Source: Myxococcales bacterium
GTDB lineage: Bacteria > Myxococcota > Bradymonadia > UBA7976 > UBA1532
Length of the DNA: 8,054 nucleotides
Direction: 5' to 3'
NCBI GenBank assembly: GCA_020430675.1
Contig: JAGQJJ010000150.1
Span: 1-8,054, forward strand
Shown in pieces: positions 1 to 4,489 of this stretch. The position numbers and the translations under genes were made by a program. The notes below the pieces were generated by a model. It was given only the letters and a program-made list of their open reading frames with translations, was not told the DNA's origin and did no database searches. Positions within the stretch are counted from its first letter, which is position 1. Each line of letters begins with the position of its first letter.

Positions 1-849
1 ACCGTCGAGACCACCCACACCGCGGCCGGCGCCGCCCGGCGGCTGCGGCGGTTTGCCCATACCCTGTTCATGACGCCGCAGTTCATGCTCGCCGGCGTGC
101 CCACGGTCGACACCTGGCCGCCGCGCCTGTCGCCCGCCGATTGGACGGCCGCCGCGGTGGAAGGCTATGTCTGCCAGGCGGGCGAGCATTGCACCCTGGG
201 CGCCTATCTGACCGATTACCAGGCGCAGCTCAACGCGCTGGGGCATGCCGGCAGCTTCGCGCCCGAGTACCGACCCTTCTGGCATCTGGTGACCAGCGGC
301 GCGCCGCCGGTGACCCAGTTGCGCTATGGCGCCATCAACGAAGGCGATCAAGCCACGCTCGGCACGCAGCTGACCTATCAGTACCATCCCGGCGCGCCAG
401 CCTTTTTTGCCGAGCCGCCGCAGCCCTACCAGGGCGAGGTGGCCTATCTGACGCCCAAGCCTTTCTCGTGTGACTGGTTCTCCATCGTCGTCGACGCGCC
501 CGGTCTGGTCACCGAGGCCGATGAGACCAATAACATCGCGGTCGGCATGCAGGCCGAGCTGACCTGCCTTCCCGGATGGTATGCGCTGTTCCTCAATGAC
601 CTGGGCATCGCGTGGGCCGCCGAGATGGGCATCACCGGCCCGCCGCCGCCCGCGTTCGAGATGAGCTACAGCCAATTTTCGACCTTCGCCGCCGTGCCTC
701 GCCAGCCGCTCTTTGATGCCTGGCTCTCCGCCCAGATCGCCGCCGCTGGGCCGACGGTCGCGGCGCAGCTTGCCGGCATCTCGTCCGACCAGCGCGTGCT
801 CTTCTTTGCGCCCGACCACATCGAATTCCGTGCCAACTCGGCCTACTGA
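1..849 (+). CDS. Unrecognised, probably secreted protein with a CARDB-like motif (5' end outside window)
   Basis: The reading frame is open from the first base to the TGA at 847-849, giving at least 282 residues. An ATG at 70 exists, but no Shine-Dalgarno-like sequence precedes it and the frame continues upstream, so I treat the gene as 5' partial. Numbering from the first codon in the window, residues 160-182 carry a run with VVDAPGLV followed by DETNN (174-178). This is the conserved end of CARDB (cell-adhesion-related, bacterial) beta-sandwich domains, where an acidic-x-x-NN turn closes the fold. Four cysteines (58, 64, 157, 189) and many aromatic and proline residues suggest an exported, disulfide-containing protein. 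A proline run (PPPP) lies near residue 217. No signal peptide can be judged because the N-terminus is missing, and no catalytic motif was recognised. The CARDB-like assignment is moderate and the overall function is unknown. Confidence 0.7.
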   Translation, partial: TVETTHTAAGAARRLRRFAHTLFMTPQFMLAGVPTVDTWPPRLSPADWTAAAVEGYVCQAGEHCTLGAYLTDYQAQLNALGHAGSFAPEYRPFWHLVTSGAPPVTQLRYGAINEGDQATLGTQLTYQYHPGAPAFFAEPPQPYQGEVAYLTPKPFSCDWFSIVVDAPGLVTEADETNNIAVGMQAELTCLPGWYALFLNDLGIAWAAEMGITGPPPPAFEMSYSQFSTFAAVPRQPLFDAWLSAQIAAAGPTVAAQLAGISSDQRVLFFAPDHIEFRANSAY

Positions 850-864
850 CAAAATGAAGACACG

Positions 865-895
865 GGTGGGCCAGTACGGTTGACCCATCAATGGG
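865..895 (+). promoter_or_regulatory. Possible pair of mutually exclusive hairpins after the first gene
   Basis: GGTGGG (865-870) can pair with CCCATC (884-889) with one G-T wobble. The overlapping CCCAT (884-888) can instead pair with ATGGG (891-895) across a 2-base loop. TGGGCCA occurs twice, at 867-873 and 892-898. The element lies between the stop at 849 and the next start at 1009. No T-run follows, so it is not a textbook intrinsic terminator. It may be a weak terminator, an attenuator-like element or chance in GC-rich DNA. Confidence 0.2.
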
Positions 896-997
896 CCATG
901 GATCCCACTCGCGACTCTTGCGTACGAAGTTCAGCGAATTCGGCAACTCGGTGACCCTGCGCTATGCTCGTCCTCGCATTGTCGAGCGGCGGAGAGC

Positions 998-1002
998 AGG
1001 AG
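998..1002 (+). promoter_or_regulatory. Ribosome binding site that decides the DUF4388 gene start
   Basis: AGGAG at 998-1002 lies 6 bases before the ATG at 1009. The alternative in-frame ATG at 964 has no comparable purine-rich sequence upstream, so 1009 is preferred. Confidence 0.7.
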
Positions 1003-1008
1003 CCATTG

Positions 1009-2049
1009 ATGCGCGATGCGTTGCACGGTGGGCGGGGCGGGGAACGGATCCTCGTGGTCTGCGAGCCGTGCACAGCCGCGGCCCCGCTCGTCGCCCGCCT
1101 GGACGGCCTGGGCCTTGACTCCCGCGTCGCGTCGCCCGCCGAGGCCATCGAGCCGACGTGGTCGGAGTGGCCCGTCGTGGTGCTGGCGAGCAATGCCCTG
1201 CCCGGCCTCGAAGAACTTCGCCTGTGTCTCGACGCGCCGGTCGTGCCGGTGGCTTTGGGCCATGCCGATGCGCCCGACGGCGTCCTGATCATCCCCGACA
1301 CCGATGAGCAGCTCCTGGCGGTGGTCAACGGCCTCGTGCGCCTGTCGCGCGAGTTTCGTGAGCACCTCAGCCGGGTCTCGTGGTCGGCCGCGGTCGAGCT
1401 CTCAAGCTGGATCGGCTCCAGCATCGACGTCTTCGTGCGCTCGGTCGCCGAGGCGCTGGGCACCCGCCCGCCGATGGCCATGACCGCCGAGCCGCCGCCG
1501 CTCGAAGACCCGACCCTGGCCGACGACGGCGCGTTCCCCAGCCCCGAGCTGCTCGCCGACCCCCCTTCGCTGGAGGGCGACCTCGACAGCTTCGAGCTGA
1601 TGGCGCTGCTCGACGTGCTGCGCGTCAGCCGGCGCACCGGTGAGCTTCAGGTGGTCTCTTCGGCGGGCCACGCCAGCCTGATGCTCGACGCGGGGCAGCT
1701 CGCGCGCATCGAGGTCGAGGCGCAGCCGACGTTCGAGCAGGCCCTGGTCGACGCGGGCGTGGTCGACCCGGCGCTGATGGCGGATGTGCTCGAGATGAGC
1801 CGCGCCCACGACCGCTCGGTGCTCGACCTGCTCAGTCAGGTCTGCGTGCTCGACGCCGAGACGGTGCGCGTGGTGGCCGAGAACCGCGCCGCGTTGCTGC
1901 TGGTGCGCGTCGCCGCCTGGCAGGGCGGGCGCTTTGCGTTCTACGTGCGCTCGGCGCCCGCGAAGGGCACGGCGCTCTCGGGGCTCACGCTCGACCTCGC
2001 CTGGCTCATGCTCGAAGCCGCCCGTCTGGCCGACGAGCAGGCGGCCTGA
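1009..2049 (+). CDS. DUF4388 (PATAN-type) protein with a degenerate receiver-like N-terminus
   Basis: The protein has 346 residues from the ATG at 1009. Residues 12-115 look like a response-regulator receiver fold: a first strand ILVV, alternating hydrophobic strands and helices, and VVVLAS around 56-61. The acidic pocket is replaced by cysteine and proline near 18-20, and the phospho-acceptor aspartate position reads as serine/asparagine, so phosphorylation is unlikely. A Pro/Glu/Asp-rich linker (about 155-187) leads to a DUF4388 domain (about 187-315): LEGDLDSFELMALLDVL, then RRTGELQV, then the strand and turn LMLDAGQLARIEV, and later WQGGRFAFYV. DUF4388 domains are common in Myxococcota two-component and motility-related proteins and act as protein-interaction modules. 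No membrane segment or signal peptide is visible, so it is probably cytoplasmic. It ends 3 bases before the convergent LysR stop. It probably has a regulatory or scaffold role, with an unknown partner. An ATG at 964 would add 15 residues. Confidence 0.85.
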   Translation: MRDALHGGRGGERILVVCEPCTAAAPLVARLDGLGLDSRVASPAEAIEPTWSEWPVVVLASNALPGLEELRLCLDAPVVPVALGHADAPDGVLIIPDTDEQLLAVVNGLVRLSREFREHLSRVSWSAAVELSSWIGSSIDVFVRSVAEALGTRPPMAMTAEPPPLEDPTLADDGAFPSPELLADPPSLEGDLDSFELMALLDVLRVSRRTGELQVVSSAGHASLMLDAGQLARIEVEAQPTFEQALVDAGVVDPALMADVLEMSRAHDRSVLDLLSQVCVLDAETVRVVAENRAALLLVRVAAWQGGRFAFYVRSAPAKGTALSGLTLDLAWLMLEAARLADEQAA

Positions 2050-2052
2050 TCC

Positions 2053-2967
2053 TCAAGCTTCCTCTGCGTCAAAGTCCGCCTCGACGCGGCTCGCCAGCCT
2101 GGCGGCTTCGTCGAAGATGACCCGAATGCGCGGCACGCCGCTCAACGCCTCGGGAAGCACCAGGCGGACCGGACGATCGCGGCTGATCACGTCGGGCATG
2201 AGCCGCACCAGCGCGGCGCGGTCGATGCCGGGCTCGATGATCGCCCGCTGGTTGGGCACCAGGCCGATGCCCAGGCCGCTGGCGACGGCGCTGCGCGCGA
2301 GGTAGATGTCGCTCGTCGCCAGGATGGGCGCCACGGGCAGCACGCCCCCGCTGCAAAGCGGCCACTCGTCACCGGCGTCGCCCGGCCCGCACCACGCGAT
2401 CAGGTCGTGCTCGGCCAGATCGGCGAGCGTGCGCGGCGTGCCTCGGCGCGCCAGGTAGCTGCGCGAGGCGAGCAGGTTCTCGTTCATCGTGAACATCAGG
2501 CGCGACCGCCACGGGCCGCGCGGCTTGCGGGCCCCGAAGTGCACCGCGAGGTCGAAGTCGTCGAGGGGGGCGCTGAGCGGATCCTCGTGGAAGCGCACCG
2601 AGACGGTGATCTTGGGGAAGCGCGCGCGGGTGGCGTGCACCGCGGGCAGGATGATGAAGGGCGCGAGGCCCACCGGCAACAGCATGCGCACATGGCCCGC
2701 GGGCTCTTTGGCCACCTCGGGCAACGCATCGATCAGCGCCTGGGCCTCGCGCAAGAGCCGGCGACCGCGCTCGGCGAGCACCTCGCCGGCGGGCGTGGCG
2801 GTGACCCCGTGCCGCGTGCGCACCAGCAACGGCACCCCGGCGCGGGCTTCAAGCTGATCGATGCGCCGGCGCAAGGTCGCCCGCGACGTGCGCAGCGCAT
2901 CGGCCGCGCCGAGCAGCGTGCCGTGGTCGATGATCGCGAGAAATGCTTGCAGGGCCTCAAGATCCAT
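2053..2967 (-). CDS. LysR-family transcriptional regulator
   Basis: The protein has 304 residues, the usual LysR length. Residues 1-60 form the winged helix-turn-helix: MDLEALQAFLAI, then GAADALRTSRATLRRRIDQLE as turn and recognition helix, then the wing GVPLLVRTRHGVTATPAG. A linker helix follows (61-90). The periplasmic-binding-protein-like effector domain (about 92-290) includes VRMLLPVGLAPFIILP, FDLAVHFG and the hinge-proximal SAVASGLGIGLVPN. The ATG at 2967 is preferred because GTGGAG (plus-strand 2975-2980) lies 7 bases upstream. An in-frame ATG at 3000 would add 11 residues but has no such site and would run into the operator-like repeats. The gene is divergent from the P450 gene across 124 bases, the classic arrangement in which a LysR protein controls its neighbour and itself. 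The effector is unknown. Overall it resembles the CrgA/AaeR-like branch, but I cannot place it precisely. Confidence 0.93.
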   Translation of the reverse strand: MDLEALQAFLAIIDHGTLLGAADALRTSRATLRRRIDQLEARAGVPLLVRTRHGVTATPAGEVLAERGRRLLREAQALIDALPEVAKEPAGHVRMLLPVGLAPFIILPAVHATRARFPKITVSVRFHEDPLSAPLDDFDLAVHFGARKPRGPWRSRLMFTMNENLLASRSYLARRGTPRTLADLAEHDLIAWCGPGDAGDEWPLCSGGVLPVAPILATSDIYLARSAVASGLGIGLVPNQRAIIEPGIDRAALVRLMPDVISRDRPVRLVLPEALSGVPRIRVIFDEAARLASRVEADFDAEEA

Positions 2968-2974
2968 CGCTTTG

Positions 2975-2980
2975 CTCCAC
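2975..2980 (-). promoter_or_regulatory. Ribosome binding site that decides the LysR start
   Basis: On the minus strand this reads GTGGAG, 7 bases before the ATG at 2967-2965. It favours a start at the residue that gives the canonical LysR N-terminus (MDLEALQAF). Confidence 0.65.
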
Positions 2981-2993
2981 GCGGCGCCGGTGA

Positions 2994-3042
2994 TGGCCAA
3001 TTATTGACCATCTATTGGGCATCTTTGGCCATTTTCTGGCCA
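2994..3042. promoter_or_regulatory. Phased TGGCCA-like hexamer array, probable LysR operator
   Basis: Five hexamers start at 2994 (TGGCCA), 3005 (TGACCA), 3016 (TGGGCA), 3026 (TGGCCA) and 3037 (TGGCCA). The steps are 11, 11, 10 and 11 bases, about one DNA turn each. TGGCCA is itself palindromic. The first two units form a near-perfect 17-base dyad, TGGCCAATTATTGACCA (2994-3010), with one mismatched pair. The stretch is A+T-rich relative to its surroundings and lies between the divergent LysR and P450 starts. LysR tetramers commonly bind an extended 50-60 base region on one face of the helix, which this array would suit. Binding itself is inferred. Confidence 0.55.
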
Positions 3043-3081
3043 TCTGTCTGCGCTATGTGATGTGCCGTAGCGAAAACCGCC

Positions 3082-3087
3082 GGAGGT
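3082..3087 (+). promoter_or_regulatory. Strong ribosome binding site of the P450 gene
   Basis: GGAGGT at 3082-3087 is an exact anti-Shine-Dalgarno match, 4 bases before the ATG at 3092. It fixes the start and suggests efficient translation. Confidence 0.8.
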
Positions 3088-3091
3088 CACC

Positions 3092-4489
3092 ATGCAAGCC
3101 GCCACCACCGCCCCGTTGTCCGCGATCCCCCACCCGCCGCGCCTGCCCCTGCTCGGCAATCTGCACCAGCTCGCCAACGCGCAGAACATTCTCGCTTCGA
3201 TCGAGAAGGTGCTCGCCGAATACGGACCGGTCGTCGAGATGCAGGTCTCGCAGAACACGATCGTGCTCGTCGGCGACCACGCCACCTTCGCCGAGATCAG
3301 CCAGGAGGCGCGCTTTGAGAAGGCCATCGGTCGCTCATTGGAGCTGCTGCGCCCCGCGGTCGGTCGCGGCCTCTTCACGGTGCGCAATGAAGAGGCCGAA
3401 TGGGGCAAGGCCCACCGCGTGTTGGTGCCCGCTTTCGGTCGCCTGGCCATGCGGCGCTATCTGGGCGTGATGGTCGACCGCGCCCAGGCGCTGGCCGATC
3501 GTTTCCAGGCGTCGAGCGTCGATGGCTACGCTTCGGTGGTGCCCGAGACCACCGCGGTTGCGCTCGACACCATCGGGCTCTGCGGCTTCGGCGTTGACCT
3601 CGGCCTGCTCAGCCGCGGCGAGCCGCACCCGTTTGTCGACGCGATGACCCGCGTGCTGCTCGGCGTGCAGCGCGATCTGGCGCGGCCGGTCTTTGTCGGT
3701 CGCATCGATCTGGCGGCGCGGGCGCGGCAGCGGCGCGACATCCGCATCATGCGCACGATGGTCGATGACATCATCGTCGAGCGGCGCCGCACCGGCGTCG
3801 AGGGCGATGATCTGCTGGCCCTGATGCTGACCACGCCCGACCCGCAGGACGGCACGTTCATGGACGACCAGAACGTGCGCGATCAGGTGCTGACCTTCCT
3901 CATCGCCGGCCACGAGACCACCAGCGGCCTGCTCGGCTACGCGCTGCACGCGCTGGCCCATCACCCCGAGGTCTACGCCCGCGCGCAGGCCGAAGTCGAT
4001 GCTGTCTTGGGTACGGACCCAGACGCGGTGCCCGACCAGGGCTCGATTTCGAAGCTGCCCTATCTGCGCCAGGTGATCGACGAGACCCTGCGGCTGTGGC
4101 CGACGGCGCCGGTCTACATTCGGCAACCAAAAGAAGCGACCACGATCTGCGGCCGCTACGACGTGCCGCCCGGGCGCGAGCTGCTCTGCGTGATGCCGGC
4201 CATTCATCGCGATCCGAGCATCTGGGGGCCCGACGCCAACAACTTCAACCCCGACAACTTCGGCCCCGACGCACCGAAGCGCCCGGCCACGGCCTACCGC
4301 CCCTTTGGCACCGGCCCGCGCACCTGCCTCGGGCGCATGTTTGCGCTCACCGAGGCGATGGTCGTGCTCTCGATGTTGCTGCACCGCTTCGACATCGAAT
4401 TGGAGCCCGGCTATCAGCTCCGGACGCGCCAGACGCTGACGATCAAGCCGATCGACCTGCGGATGCGCTTTGTGCCTCGCGCGCATTGA
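3092..4489 (+). CDS. Cytochrome P450, CYP102-like heme domain without a fused reductase
   Basis: This is a heme-thiolate monooxygenase of 465 residues, the length of a P450 domain alone. Visible motifs are the I-helix oxygen-activation motif AGHETTSG (272-279, Thr276/Thr277), the K-helix ExxR (Glu331-Arg334 in DETLRLWPTAP), HRDPSIWGPDANNFNPDNF (372-390) and the heme loop PFGTGPRTCLG, with Cys412 as axial ligand. From memory of P450 BM3 the match is strong: TIGLCGF (160-166), PHPF (178-181), LFT (94-96), AGHETTSGLL and LRLWPTAP, with a constant offset of 8 residues through the first 270. BM3 Phe87 is kept as Phe95. BM3 Arg47 and Tyr51, which hold the fatty-acid carboxylate, correspond to Asn55 and Leu59, and Ala82 corresponds to Val90, so the substrate probably differs. 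CYP102 enzymes carry a C-terminal FMN/FAD reductase. Here the frame stops at the end of the heme domain, so separate redox partners are needed. No N-terminal membrane anchor is evident. The LysR regulator is divergent upstream. Confidence 0.95.
   Translation: MQAATTAPLSAIPHPPRLPLLGNLHQLANAQNILASIEKVLAEYGPVVEMQVSQNTIVLVGDHATFAEISQEARFEKAIGRSLELLRPAVGRGLFTVRNEEAEWGKAHRVLVPAFGRLAMRRYLGVMVDRAQALADRFQASSVDGYASVVPETTAVALDTIGLCGFGVDLGLLSRGEPHPFVDAMTRVLLGVQRDLARPVFVGRIDLAARARQRRDIRIMRTMVDDIIVERRRTGVEGDDLLALMLTTPDPQDGTFMDDQNVRDQVLTFLIAGHETTSGLLGYALHALAHHPEVYARAQAEVDAVLGTDPDAVPDQGSISKLPYLRQVIDETLRLWPTAPVYIRQPKEATTICGRYDVPPGRELLCVMPAIHRDPSIWGPDANNFNPDNFGPDAPKRPATAYRPFGTGPRTCLGRMFALTEAMVVLSMLLHRFDIELEPGYQLRTRQTLTIKPIDLRMRFVPRAH

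Noticed and set aside
888..1637. 249-residue minus-strand frame antisense to the DUF4388 gene
   Set aside because: Ser/Arg-rich translation typical of antisense frames; no motif or ribosome binding site.
3004..3032. TTGACC at 3004-3009 as a sigma-70 -35 element for the P450
   Set aside because: The sequence about 17 bases downstream is GGCCAT, which does not resemble a -10 element.
2994..3042. Hexamer array as a short CRISPR array or transposon end
   Set aside because: The units are 6 bases at 10-11 base steps, with no 23-37 base repeats or unique spacers, no transposase and no target duplication.
2407..3060. 217-residue plus-strand frame antisense to the LysR gene
   Set aside because: Gly/Arg/His-rich shadow translation that crosses the operator-like region; the LysR motifs on the other strand are decisive.
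3335..4486. 383-residue minus-strand frame antisense to the P450
   Set aside because: Low-complexity His/Gln/Arg/Ala-rich translation with no motif; a shadow of the strongly supported P450.
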